In this document: one piece after another, positions 1-8,580 of the stretch
How the letters are laid out: each line of letters begins with the position of its first letter
Numbering within the stretch: the stretch's first letter is position 1
NCBI GenBank assembly: GCA_002352225.1
Contig: DEIA01000009.1
Span: 30,791 to 94,790 of the forward strand
From: Flammeovirgaceae bacterium UBA2786
GTDB taxonomy: Bacteria > Bacteroidota > Bacteroidia > Cytophagales > Cyclobacteriaceae
Direction of reading: 5' to 3'
DNA: 64,000 bases
Made by a program: the position numbers and the translations under genes
Notes under the pieces: generated by a model
What the model saw: only the letters and a program-made list of their open reading frames with translations
What the model was told of the DNA's origin: nothing
Databases searched by the model: none

Positions 1-143
1 TCGCCTCGTATAAACTGTAAGTTTTCTGCTTCGGTCAGGCCGGGCACAGGCCCATCTAATAATTCATTATCAGCCGGGGCAGCAGGTTCAAATTCTGCAC
101 AAGCAGTAATCAAGAGCGCACAAAACCAGGTATAGCGTTTCAT
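1..143 (-). CDS. N-terminus of a lipoprotein, cut by the window edge
   Basis: An ATG at 143 on the minus strand opens a frame that stays open to the window edge. It begins MKRYTWFCALLITACAEFEP, a short signal peptide with a lipobox-like LITAC, so the mature protein is probably lipid-anchored at a Cys near residue 15. The next residues (ELLDGPVPGLTEAE) resemble the start of periplasmic c-type cytochrome or peroxidase-like lipoproteins of this phylum, but no haem motif lies inside the window. The function is therefore not assigned. Only 47 codons are visible. Confidence 0.6.
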   Translation of the reverse strand, partial: MKRYTWFCALLITACAEFEPAAPADNELLDGPVPGLTEAENLQFIRG

Positions 144-331
144 CACGGTCCAAATATACGGCCTGTATAAATAAAAATTTAGACTTGTCTAATATTTTTT
201 TGTGATGGGGTTAATTTTTGGCAACCAATTATCCTGTAAATAGTTGAAAACATGAAGCTTACAAGAGTAAAAATCGTCTGTTGGCAGGGTAGATATTTGC
301 CATCTGATTGTTGAGCAGGGCGCATAAACAA

Positions 332-363
332 ACGGCTTGCTCACTGATTTGTGGGCAAGCCGT
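332..363 (-). terminator. Hairpin terminator behind the desaturase gene
   Basis: The arms 332-344 and 351-363 pair over 13 positions with one T-G wobble around a TGATTT loop. On the minus strand the stem is followed by a T-rich stretch. It starts 23 nt after the desaturase stop codon, where an intrinsic terminator is expected. Confidence 0.65.
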
Positions 364-385
364 AAAGTTTTGCTTATAAAATAAT

Positions 386-1372
386 CTACTCTGCTTCTAC
401 TGCTTCAGGCGACTGTTTTACTTTATCTGACTTTGCCAGCGGGCCTCGGTTATTCTGGGCTTCGTATTTTTTCTTTAATTCAGCTGCTTCCTTTTTGTTT
501 TTGGAATACAACACGTGTTTAGGAACGCCTTTCAAATCCCAAATCAGGCCAACGGATTGTAGCCCCTTTAAAATGTAGTAGGTAATATCAATCTCCCACC
601 AGAAAAAACCCTGACGTGCAGCTACTTCATAGTAATGATGGTTGTTGTGCCAGCCTTCGCCCATAGTAAGAATGGCCAGCCACAAACTATTTCGCGATTC
701 ATCATTCGATTCGTAGCGTTGTGTTCCCACTTTATGCATAATAGAATTGATTGAGAAGGTAGCGTGGTAGAGAATGATTGTACTTAGGAAAAATCCAACA
801 AACAAAGTACTTAATCCAGCTGTGCTGAATATAGCCATAAAACTTCCCCCATTTACCCAACCTCCAACAGCTGTAACCAAAATGGCCAGAATAGTAGGTG
901 GAACTAAGTAATGTTTATTCAACCAAACCAGTTCAGGGTACTTGGCATAATCGCCAATTACTTTATAATCGGTTTCTTTAAAATCGGGGCCTACAATCCA
1001 GCCTACGTGCGAGTACCAGAATCCATAAATTTTCATAGAGTGCGGATCGGCCGGAGTGTCGCTGTGGCGATGATGATGACGATGATGTGCTGCCCACCAC
1101 AATGCGCCTTTCTGTGCAGTGGTTTGCGACATAAATGCAATTATAAACTGAAACCACCGCGATGTGCTGTATGAACGATGCGCAAAGTAGCGATGATACC
1201 CGCCCGTTACCCAAAACATACGGAACACATAAAGAAAGATGCAAACCATCCAATCAAAAAAAGTAGCGCCAGTCCACAATGCGCCCAAGGGCATTAAGTG
1301 AATCAGCAAAAATGCGATCTCCTGTTTTAGTACCGGCTTTCTTCTAACTTCCGGAACAACTGCTTGTGCCAT
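386..1372 (-). CDS. Acyl-CoA/acyl-lipid delta-9-type fatty acid desaturase
   Basis: This is an integral membrane di-iron desaturase that introduces a cis double bond into a fatty acyl chain and so adjusts membrane fluidity. The three histidine boxes of the family are visible in the 328-residue form: HRYFAH at about 60-65, HHRHHHRH at about 96-103 and HNNHH at about 242-246. Hydrophobic segments lie between them. The frame is open to an ATG at 1408, but I prefer the ATG at 1372 (MAQAVVPEV), which gives the usual family start. The C-terminal tail is charged and poorly conserved (AELKKKYEAQ). The gene is monocistronic with its own terminator. Which acyl carrier is used cannot be told from sequence. 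Confidence 0.92.
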   Translation of the reverse strand: MAQAVVPEVRRKPVLKQEIAFLLIHLMPLGALWTGATFFDWMVCIFLYVFRMFWVTGGYHRYFAHRSYSTSRWFQFIIAFMSQTTAQKGALWWAAHHRHHHRHSDTPADPHSMKIYGFWYSHVGWIVGPDFKETDYKVIGDYAKYPELVWLNKHYLVPPTILAILVTAVGGWVNGGSFMAIFSTAGLSTLFVGFFLSTIILYHATFSINSIMHKVGTQRYESNDESRNSLWLAILTMGEGWHNNHHYYEVAARQGFFWWEIDITYYILKGLQSVGLIWDLKGVPKHVLYSKNKKEAAELKKKYEAQNNRGPLAKSDKVKQSPEAVEAE

Positions 1373-1515
1373 ATCGGTAGTGTTTCTAAATGTAAAAGTG
1401 AACTGCAAAGATAACGCGAATTGCGGCTAATAATTCCCTAAGCATTACACAATTGGTAAAATGTTTACCGAACGAACGTTAAAAACATGATTTAAAGCAG
1501 AAATACATACTAAAC

Positions 1516-2505
1516 CTAATCTGCCGGATAATGTATGCCCGCTTTGGCCCGGATAACATCTAACGTTTGCATTAGCAACAAGGTAAACTCATGGGTTAGT
1601 ATCGGGCTTTCTGTATAGTTGTTTTGCAGGCATTCATTTACATGACTAATCTCATACTCGTACCCAAAGCCTTTTGCTTTTTCAAACTCAATGGTTTGGC
1701 ATGTGTCCACCGTACCCGAATAATATTCGAGCAACGTTGTTGGGCCATGCATGCGGTGTGTAAAGCGAATACGACCTTCTGTACCTCCTATATCTCCGCC
1801 CGAAGCAAGGTTTGTTGCCAGTGAACAAAACAAGTTAGCAATAGCACCGTCATTATACTGAAAGCGAACGGTACATTGTTCGTCAACACCGGTATGGGCC
1901 GGAGTCATTACCGCATCTATAGAATCTGGTTTACCTAATAAATCCAATGCCATAAAAACAGGATACACACCTATGTCCAGCAATGCTCCGCCACCTAAAG
2001 CAGGCTCGTATAAACGTGCCGGTACGGGTGCCGTAGGTTTAAATCCAAATTCTCCATAGAAGTATTTTATTCTTCCAACCTTACCGGCTTCAATCAATTG
2101 CTTTGCTTTTACATAGTGAGGAAGAAGGCGCGTCCAGAATGCTTCCATCAAAAACACTTTTTGCCTTTTTGCAAGCTCAATCATTTCATGGGCTTGCCTG
2201 AAATTGAGGGCAAATGCTTTCTCGCATAGTACTGCTTTTTTGTGTTGCAGACACAGCAATACATGTTGATGATGTAGCCCGTGTGGTGTAGCTACGTATA
2301 TCACATCTACTTCGGGGTTACTGACTAACGCATCATAACTTCCATGAACATGCTTTGCCGGAAATTCTTTTGCAAAGCTTTCAGCTGTTGATAATTCGCG
2401 CGCGCCAACAGCAACCAGTTCTGCATCGGCAACCAATCTCAGGTCAGAAGCAAACTTTCGGGCAATGCGGCCGCAGCCTAAAATGCCCCATCGTATTTTT
2501 TTCAT
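1516..2505 (-). CDS. Gfo/Idh/MocA family NAD(P)-dependent oxidoreductase
   Basis: The 329-residue protein has an N-terminal Rossmann fold with GILGCGRIA at residues 7-15 and the family EKP-like segment as CEKAFA at 94-99. A C-terminal alpha/beta dehydrogenase domain follows. The motif MEAFWTRLLPH at about 120-130 is typical of the branch related to dimeric dihydrodiol dehydrogenase and glucose-fructose oxidoreductase. The likely reaction is NAD(P)-linked oxidation or reduction of a sugar or cyclic polyol. The substrate cannot be inferred, and neighbouring genes give no pathway clue. There is no signal peptide, so it is cytoplasmic. Confidence 0.9.
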   Translation of the reverse strand: MKKIRWGILGCGRIARKFASDLRLVADAELVAVGARELSTAESFAKEFPAKHVHGSYDALVSNPEVDVIYVATPHGLHHQHVLLCLQHKKAVLCEKAFALNFRQAHEMIELAKRQKVFLMEAFWTRLLPHYVKAKQLIEAGKVGRIKYFYGEFGFKPTAPVPARLYEPALGGGALLDIGVYPVFMALDLLGKPDSIDAVMTPAHTGVDEQCTVRFQYNDGAIANLFCSLATNLASGGDIGGTEGRIRFTHRMHGPTTLLEYYSGTVDTCQTIEFEKAKGFGYEYEISHVNECLQNNYTESPILTHEFTLLLMQTLDVIRAKAGIHYPAD

Positions 2506-2578
2506 CGCCCTAAATTCAAGATTTACTATTCAAAATTCAAAAGATTAAATAGCAAATCCTGAAATCAATTACCGGGCT

Positions 2579-3151
2579 TCACTCTGCTTTTATTGTTATG
2601 TTGAGTTTTATCAAATCATGCACCAGCTCGTCCTTTATACCCGTGTAAGCCACACCAAACAGTTGCCGGTCGAATTGCATGCGGGCCTGAGCCATAAATA
2701 TTTTTTCAGTTTGCGTTATGGGTTCTACTTCAATCTTCCAGCGTTTGGTAATTCCTTTAATGGTGAGGTTGCCAAGTGCCAGCAGCCGGGTAGGGTCATC
2801 AGGATGATTTCTAACATCAATTATTTCAAATTTTGCTGTTGGGTATTTAGCCACATCAAAGAAATCTGCATCCTTTAGGTGACTCTCCAATTTCTTTTTT
2901 GGTATCGGATCGGTGTCTGGAATGTCGGTACAGGTAATAGTAGTCATATCTATTACAAAATAGCCACCGATTAACTTTTCATCTTTAACCTTCACCTTGC
3001 CTTCTTTAATCTTTACAATACCCTGATGATAGCCAATGACCTTCGTGCCTGTCCAGGTTACTTTAGAATCGGCACGCACCACTTTCAATTCAGTTTGAGC
3101 AAACAAGACACTGCTTAGTGCCCAAAGAATAAACAGAAAAAAATACTTCAT
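2579..3151 (-). CDS. Secreted YceI-family lipid-binding protein
   Basis: The 190-residue protein has a signal peptide ending FAQ at about residue 19, followed by a YceI-like beta-barrel domain. Characteristic segments are SKVTWTGTKVIGYHQGIVKI near the start, then HLKDADFFDVAKYPTAKFEI and the GNLTIKGITK strand. YceI domains are lipocalin-like barrels that bind isoprenoid or amide-type lipids in the periplasm. It is followed 9 nt upstream in transcription order by the dioxygenase-like gene at 3161-3778, so the two are probably cotranscribed. The ligand is unknown. Confidence 0.9.
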   Translation of the reverse strand: MKYFFLFILWALSSVLFAQTELKVVRADSKVTWTGTKVIGYHQGIVKIKEGKVKVKDEKLIGGYFVIDMTTITCTDIPDTDPIPKKKLESHLKDADFFDVAKYPTAKFEIIDVRNHPDDPTRLLALGNLTIKGITKRWKIEVEPITQTEKIFMAQARMQFDRQLFGVAYTGIKDELVHDLIKLNITIKAE

Positions 3152-3160
3152 GTCAATTCA

Positions 3161-3778
3161 TTAATAGTTATCAACGTTCAATCCCAGAACAATGTCACGT
3201 TTACCTTGCCATACTCCATTTTTATCCTTTGCTACCTTGATGATTCCCGAACCACCCCGATTGGCCGCATGCGATCGCTCTCGGTCAGTTAACAGTGGAT
3301 CATCGTCAAACTGATATTCATCAATCCAATAATAGCCTTTGTTGGGCTCGTAGATAATCGGGTGAATGTGTTGCGGATTTTTACTATTTGGATAAGAAGC
3401 CGGGCGAATCGTGTTGAATTCATACTCGCCTTTTGCATTTGTTTTAATCCAACCGCGTAGGTGACCGTGCAGGACAGCGTGTTGCTGATTTTTTCCTTTC
3501 GAATAAAGTCCGTTGTTATCGGTTTGATATACATACAGGATTATATCTGGTGCGGGTGTTTTTCCATCACGCATGTAAATAATACCACGGATCGTTAAAG
3601 GTTGGCCCGGTTCGCCTTTGGGAGCAACCGTTGCTCTCGTTTCTAGTGTTGTTGGAATACCCTCAAACATCATCTGGCAATCTTCGCACGGACCGCCAAG
3701 CTGCTTTTTGGTAAACGACTGACTTTGTGCACAGGCTGATAAAGCCACCAGCCAAACTGTAATAAATTGATATCTCAT
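3161..3778 (-). CDS. Secreted intradiol dioxygenase-like lipoprotein
   Basis: This 205-residue protein has a lipoprotein-type leader (LVALSACAQ, Cys about 16) and a domain of the protocatechuate/catechol intradiol ring-cleavage dioxygenase family. The family binds non-haem Fe(III) through two Tyr and two His. Candidates here are Tyr92 in NGLYS, Tyr129 in PASYP, and His137 and His139 in PQHIHP, so the metal site looks intact. It is much shorter than cytoplasmic catechol dioxygenases, and export suggests an extracytoplasmic aromatic or structural role. It is linked to the YceI gene with a 9-nt gap. The substrate is unknown. Confidence 0.85.
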   Translation of the reverse strand: MRYQFITVWLVALSACAQSQSFTKKQLGGPCEDCQMMFEGIPTTLETRATVAPKGEPGQPLTIRGIIYMRDGKTPAPDIILYVYQTDNNGLYSKGKNQQHAVLHGHLRGWIKTNAKGEYEFNTIRPASYPNSKNPQHIHPIIYEPNKGYYWIDEYQFDDDPLLTDRERSHAANRGGSGIIKVAKDKNGVWQGKRDIVLGLNVDNY

Positions 3779-3860
3779 ATTTTTAAACTTTATTCTAAAA
3801 TACGCGTACTCCCTCTGGGGGATTCAACAACCTGACGATCCGCACAGGTTTCTTGACCAA

Positions 3861-4928
3861 ATGCATCAAAGGTGGATTATAGACCATCCAAAACCTGTAC
3901 TTTTAGGTATGTCTGCGTTTTTCCGATACCGGTTCGATCATATTATATTCTGGATACTTACTGTATTCTTTCATGGTTATACCCGAATGCCCTGGATAAA
4001 TAAAGCCGGGTGGAATCAGTTTGTACTGGAATTGATTGTGCGCAACGCACTTCTGGCATGCGCGGTTTATTTGGTTATCGGGTTATCGCTTCCGCGATTT
4101 ACCAGCGGGAATAAAAAATGGCTAGGCCTTTTATGGTTCATTGTGGCCATCTCTGTTTATGTAGCCGGAAAAAATGCCCACGATGTTTACTTCTATGGTT
4201 ATGTGTTGGGCGATAGCTCGCGAATAAATTTCTTTCTTAACTCATTTTACAATTTATCCATCGTTCTGTTTTATGTGGGGTTTGCTTCCACGCTTTACCT
4301 GACCAAGCAATGGTATCTTCAACGCGAACAAATGCGCAAGATTGAAATGGAGAAACTGAACACAGAGCTGGAGTATTTACGGGCTCAGATTAACCCTCAC
4401 TTTCTGTTTAACTCCATAAATACGATTTACTTTCAGATCGACAAGCAAAATCAACAGGCACGCAATACATTAGAAAAATTTTCTGAAATGCTGCGCTACC
4501 AACTTTACGATTGCTCCGGAAATCAAATTGAGATTGAAAAAGAAGTTAACTATTTGCGTAATTATATCGAATTACAAAAACTCCGGTTTGGCAATCAGTA
4601 TGAGGTGGGTGTATCTGTTGGCGAGAATATGCATGGATTCACCATTCCACCGTTACTGTTAATTCCCTTTGTCGAAAATGCCTTTAAACACGTTTCTCAT
4701 TTTACAGATAAGATAAACAAAATTAATGTTGAGTTATCCCGGCTTAACGATCAACTAATTTTTAGCATCGCAAACACAGTAGAGCCAAAAGCAATAAAAC
4801 AAGAAGGGGGCATTGGAATAAAAAACGTTACGCGCAGGCTGGAGCTGTTGTACAACCACCGGCATTCACTTAAAATTGAACGCGATTCTTCGGTTTATAC
4901 TGTCACGCTTCAAATTCCTGTGTTATGA
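3861..4928 (+). CDS. LytS/YehU-type membrane sensor histidine kinase
   Basis: The protein has about four hydrophobic segments in the first 150 residues, then a short coiled linker (REQMRKIEMEKLNTELEYLR). A His_kinase domain (PF06580 type) follows with AQINPHFLFNSINTI, where His180 is the expected phosphorylation site. The N-box of the ATPase domain appears as PFVENAFKHV. It should autophosphorylate and pass phosphate to the LytTR regulator encoded immediately downstream with a 4-nt ATGA overlap. An internal ATG at 3909 (MSAFFRYRF) is an equally reasonable start, because the first 16 residues look non-conserved. The signal sensed is unknown. Confidence 0.92.
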   Translation: MHQRWIIDHPKPVLLGMSAFFRYRFDHIIFWILTVFFHGYTRMPWINKAGWNQFVLELIVRNALLACAVYLVIGLSLPRFTSGNKKWLGLLWFIVAISVYVAGKNAHDVYFYGYVLGDSSRINFFLNSFYNLSIVLFYVGFASTLYLTKQWYLQREQMRKIEMEKLNTELEYLRAQINPHFLFNSINTIYFQIDKQNQQARNTLEKFSEMLRYQLYDCSGNQIEIEKEVNYLRNYIELQKLRFGNQYEVGVSVGENMHGFTIPPLLLIPFVENAFKHVSHFTDKINKINVELSRLNDQLIFSIANTVEPKAIKQEGGIGIKNVTRRLELLYNHRHSLKIERDSSVYTVTLQIPVL

Positions 4929-5629
4929 AAATGAAGTGCATTATTGTGGATGATGAGCCCCTGGCCCGCAAAGGCCTGCAGGAGTATTGTACAGACCTTG
5001 CTTACCTGCAAAACATAGAAAGCTTTGAAAGTGCAATGACTGCTGGCACCTATTTAACCAATCATCCGGTAGATCTGATGTTGCTCGACATTCGTATGCC
5101 AAAACTTTCGGGTATTGATTTTTTGAGAAATCTTAAAACTCCACCCCTGGTAATTTTTACCACTGCCTTTCCCGATTATGCCCTGGAAAGTTACGAGCTT
5201 AACGTGATCGACTACCTGGTAAAACCCATTTCGTTCGAACGCTTTTCCAAAGCCACGCAAAAAGCATTTGATTATTTCTTGTTGAAACAAAAACAAACTG
5301 AGGCTGATTATTTCTTCATCAAATCCAATCAGCAATTAGAGAAGGTACCTTTTAATGAGGTATTATTTGTAGAGGCTATGCAGAACTACTGTATTATTCG
5401 CACCGCATCGCGCAAACTCATTTGTTACATTACGCTCAAAGCCATGCAGGAAAAACTTCCTGCTGATCGGTTTATGAAAGTACATAAGTCGTTTATTGTT
5501 AGTCTTGATAAAGTAACAGCAATCGAAAATAATTTTCTGCGCATTGAAACCTCGTTAATTCCGGTAAGCAGAAATTTGAAAACGGAGGTTATAAGTAAAA
5601 TTACAGAGAGCAAACTGCTTAAACGATAG
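4925..5629 (+). CDS. LytTR-family DNA-binding response regulator
   Basis: The receiver domain spans about 1-115, with the acidic pair Asp9-Asp10, the phosphoacceptor Asp55 in LMLLDIRMP and Lys100 in YLVKP. The LytTR DNA-binding domain spans about 130-230, with the FVEAMQNYCIIRT and RFMKVHKSFIVSLDKV segments. It overlaps the kinase gene by 4 nt (ATGA), which indicates translational coupling and marks the two as a cognate pair. LytTR regulators bind direct repeats upstream of target promoters. No obvious target repeat was identified in this window. Confidence 0.93.
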   Translation: MKMKCIIVDDEPLARKGLQEYCTDLAYLQNIESFESAMTAGTYLTNHPVDLMLLDIRMPKLSGIDFLRNLKTPPLVIFTTAFPDYALESYELNVIDYLVKPISFERFSKATQKAFDYFLLKQKQTEADYFFIKSNQQLEKVPFNEVLFVEAMQNYCIIRTASRKLICYITLKAMQEKLPADRFMKVHKSFIVSLDKVTAIENNFLRIETSLIPVSRNLKTEVISKITESKLLKR

Positions 5630-5678
5630 ACATGTCTTAAGGCTATTTTAGCTTTTTTATTTCTTGAGTAACAAAATG

Positions 5679-7082
5679 TCAGTTATTCAAGCTGAATAGT
5701 TGACCGTTAACAACAACTGCTTTAACAACTTCATCCTTTTTAAACACCAGAGAAGGATTGCTTCCCAATCGTAAAGTTTTAATTATAGCCGGCATGGTAC
5801 TATGGATGTTAACGGGTAGCGAAATGACAGTTGAAAATTTGTCAACCGGTTCGACCACAATGAAATCGGTAAAACCAAGTTTTAATAAAGCCGTTAGATC
5901 AGCTTTTTGCAAATCGTTGACTGTCTCAAAAATAGTGGGGTAGAGTTTACCCCACTCCACAACCAAGCCCGATGCATCAAACCTGTTATAGGCAACAGAA
6001 GTACGCAAGTCACCAAGATCGCTTATGTTACCTGTGGCGTAGTAATGCCGTGCGGCAGTATTTTGCGTTTCTCTCCGGTCAAACGCTACATCACGAATAA
6101 GTCCTTCTACGCTTACATTGAAAAGCATTAATTCATGTAATCTCCGGTTTTCGTTGTGGGGGATTTCATGGTACTTTTTAACATCAACTCTTTTATACGA
6201 TGATGAGGCGATACTTTCCAGCGCACTGATGAGTAAAACAAAGTTCAGTTTACGAACCTGTTGGCGCTCAAAATCCTGTTCAAATCCTCCCGATTCAACC
6301 AGTATAGTTCGTGTTCCCCACTTTTGTATGTTGTCGCCAAAAGCACGCGGCTCAAAATCATCCGGGTAAATGCCTACCTGGCCGGGAATAAATACCTGTA
6401 ACTGATCATAAATATAGCGCACAAGTTTCATGGCATCTCCGCGCGTTTTATTTACATCGCGATTTTCATTGAAAGCAGGCGCCAGCAATGAAACAGAAGC
6501 AGCATTTCCTGCTACGGAGGTGTTTCGCTGTTGATCGTGCAGGTTAAAACCCCAGTCGGCTTTCAAACTATCGCGTACCTGTTTCAGAATTTTTCCTTCC
6601 GGAGTTTGCAACCGGAGGGCATCACGGTTGATGTCAATGTCGTGATGATTTCTGCGGGTAAATCGCATAGCGCCATCCGGGTTAAGCATGGGTATAAAAT
6701 GCAACGTTAAACTTTTCCTGATTTTATCACGAACCACATCAAATCCATCATTCGATGAAGCAAGCCATTTAAAAATATCCATCAGCGCCTGTGTGGCAGT
6801 AGGCTCATCGCCATGCATCTGCGACCAGAGTAAAACCTGCGCAGGACCGTTACCATACGTTATCAATGAAATAGGGCGCCCTTCAACAGACCGACCGGCT
6901 TCTTTCTTTGCAAAGTTGCTATCTAACTGTCGCAGCAATGCCTGAATATCTTCCGGCTTAAAACGCCTGTCGGATAAAGACGTTTCTTTGTATGTGTCAT
7001 AGCGTTCATAGAGTTGCTGATGAAGTTGAGCTGACACCGGGGTGATGTAAGCAACGATCAAAAGAATAATCAGAAAGCGCAT
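5679..7082 (-). CDS. Secreted M14-family zinc carboxypeptidase
   Basis: The exported form has 467 residues. The frame is open to 7139, but the ATG at 7082 starts a clear signal peptide (MRFLIILLIVAYITPVSAQ), so I use it. The zinc site of M14 peptidases is visible as His90 and Glu93 in MHGDEPTAT and His182 in NLHDQQ. A VESGG segment near residue 280 supplies a plausible catalytic Glu. The RFTRRNHHDIDINRDA segment is the substrate-side substrate-binding loop of the family. The C-terminal ~150 residues do not belong to the peptidase core. It presumably trims peptides or peptidoglycan stems outside the inner membrane. Confidence 0.9.
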   Translation of the reverse strand: MRFLIILLIVAYITPVSAQLHQQLYERYDTYKETSLSDRRFKPEDIQALLRQLDSNFAKKEAGRSVEGRPISLITYGNGPAQVLLWSQMHGDEPTATQALMDIFKWLASSNDGFDVVRDKIRKSLTLHFIPMLNPDGAMRFTRRNHHDIDINRDALRLQTPEGKILKQVRDSLKADWGFNLHDQQRNTSVAGNAASVSLLAPAFNENRDVNKTRGDAMKLVRYIYDQLQVFIPGQVGIYPDDFEPRAFGDNIQKWGTRTILVESGGFEQDFERQQVRKLNFVLLISALESIASSSYKRVDVKKYHEIPHNENRRLHELMLFNVSVEGLIRDVAFDRRETQNTAARHYYATGNISDLGDLRTSVAYNRFDASGLVVEWGKLYPTIFETVNDLQKADLTALLKLGFTDFIVVEPVDKFSTVISLPVNIHSTMPAIIKTLRLGSNPSLVFKKDEVVKAVVVNGQLFSLNN

Positions 7083-7373
7083 ATAAAACAATTGTTTATT
7101 TTTTAATGGATGTAACGAACCTTTGCCACAAAGGAACAATTTTTTTAATTAGCTGCAATCTTGATTGTATGGTTGAATCGGATGGACTTAATAGACCCTT
7201 TGGGGAAATGTGAGGATGGATACGTTGTGTATGATCAATGTAGATTTACCTATACAGACACTATCAGAATCATTTCCAGTTCTTAACAAAGCACGCGTTT
7301 CGCGCTAAAATCAATTCATCATTTTAAATTCTATCAGCAATCGGTACAACTTTACTTTATTATTCATTAGTAC
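7083..7373. other. Intergenic stretch without a supported gene
   Basis: This stretch lies between the carboxypeptidase start (7082) and the ATPase stop (7374). The only open frame is a 34-codon ATG ORF at 7182-7286 on the plus strand, without a family match or recognisable start signal. I see no RNA gene, repeat or strong hairpin. It probably holds the carboxypeptidase promoter. Confidence 0.4.
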
Positions 7374-8504
7374 TTACAAAGGCGCTATAAAGTTTTGCCT
7401 GAACCACCATTTAAAAGCCGGGTCTACCAACATTACCTCCTTGCCCATTGTATCGATTACATCTTTTTGCAACAATGCCTGGATAGAGCGTTGAATGGTA
7501 GCGGTTGTTCCTAATGAAAACTGTTTGATCGATTCTTTAGAAGAAACGTTTTTTACATCCGAGCAAATTGCTTTCAGGTAGTTAAGTTGGTACGTTGTCA
7601 ATCCTTCCACAATTTTTTGAAATTGCAATTCATTTTGTTGCGATAAGCGTTGAAGTGCTTCTTGCACATCCGTTGTTTTTGTTTTGCTTCCTGAGATATA
7701 CCACAAAATCTGGAAAATCTGCTGCACATAATACGCATGCATTTCCATGGCCTCGCACAGCACAGTGATTTGTTCGGGCGAAATGGATTTGCCGCTCTTC
7801 TTAAACTTGTGTTCAATAAAGGGTATCCATTCCTGTAGCTCAATCTTTTTCAGGTACTGAACTGCTCCAAATTTATAGAAAGGTAAATCACTCGATTCGA
7901 ACAGTTGCACCATTAAATGCCTTTTGCTGCCATACAAACAATAATGCACACCTGAATGTTTTTGCCAATACCCACGCAGCTTCCGCTGAAATTCAACCGG
8001 GTAAGTAAAGTGCTGAATGTTTTGAAACTCGTCTATGCACACAATAAGACGTAATCCTTTCTTCTCAGCAAGTAATTGTGGCAAGTTGAGTATCTCAGCT
8101 TCCTTTACGGTTTTAGTAAGATTAAATTTAATGCTAAACTCACTTTGTTGATCAGGCTGAAACGACAGGTTGGGCACCAGGTTCTTCAACCATTGTGTGG
8201 CAAACTGAAATGCTTCATCCAGTTTTGAGTTGGTGGCTTTTAAACAAGCCTGCACAAATGCCTCGTAAAATTCTTCCGGTGTTCGGCACTTAAACAAATC
8301 AAGAAAAACAAAACGTACGTTTTTCTTCGTATATCTTCTGGCCGCTTCTTCCACCAGCGAAGATTTACCCCAACGTCTGGGCGAAATCAGTATCGTATTG
8401 CTGTTGGTATCGAACTGGTGATGCAGAAAGGCAATATCTTCCTTACGATTACAGAAATCGCTTTCGTTTACGGTTTTGCCAAACACAAAGGGGTTGTCAG
8501 CCAT
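7374..8504 (-). CDS. Archaeal-type P-loop ATPase with C-terminal winged helix
   Basis: This 376-residue protein belongs to the AAA-like ATPases of the COG1672/PF01637 kind. The Walker A motif is the family variant SPRRWGKSS at about 41-49, and Walker B is LIVCIDEFQ at about 153-161. An arginine-rich KRHLM segment and a C-terminal winged-helix region follow (KESIKQFSLGTTATIQRSIQALLQKDVI, with VDPAFKWWFRQNF at the end). Members are often stand-alone genes with unknown roles, proposed in defence or mobile contexts. Directly upstream is a tandem palindrome (8512-8550), suggesting autoregulation. It follows mutS on the same strand 76 nt downstream, but functional linkage is doubtful. Confidence 0.85.
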   Translation of the reverse strand: MADNPFVFGKTVNESDFCNRKEDIAFLHHQFDTNSNTILISPRRWGKSSLVEEAARRYTKKNVRFVFLDLFKCRTPEEFYEAFVQACLKATNSKLDEAFQFATQWLKNLVPNLSFQPDQQSEFSIKFNLTKTVKEAEILNLPQLLAEKKGLRLIVCIDEFQNIQHFTYPVEFQRKLRGYWQKHSGVHYCLYGSKRHLMVQLFESSDLPFYKFGAVQYLKKIELQEWIPFIEHKFKKSGKSISPEQITVLCEAMEMHAYYVQQIFQILWYISGSKTKTTDVQEALQRLSQQNELQFQKIVEGLTTYQLNYLKAICSDVKNVSSKESIKQFSLGTTATIQRSIQALLQKDVIDTMGKEVMLVDPAFKWWFRQNFIAPL

Positions 8505-8511
8505 GCTTTTT

Positions 8512-8550
8512 AAAAGTTACATAAATGTAAGTTACAAAAATGTAACTTTT
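8512..8550. promoter_or_regulatory. Tandem palindromic operator-like site before the ATPase gene
   Basis: Two abutting copies of GTTACAnAAATGTAAC lie at 8516-8531 and 8531-8546, with a 15-bp period. The second is perfect and the first differs in its last base. The outer arms AAAAGTTACA (8512-8521) and TGTAACTTTT (8541-8550) are also perfect inverted repeats. The site ends 8 nt before the ATPase start codon and begins 31 nt after the mutS stop codon. It could be a dimer-of-dimers operator or a leader hairpin. No binding protein is known to me. Confidence 0.7.
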
Positions 8551-8580
8551 AAGTCCGTTTTCAGGCTAATTTTAGCGTTT

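Noticed and set aside
7182..7286. 34-codon ATG ORF in the gap before the ATPase
   Set aside because: No homology cue, no spacing or context, and no terminator; unlike the two short ORFs I kept.
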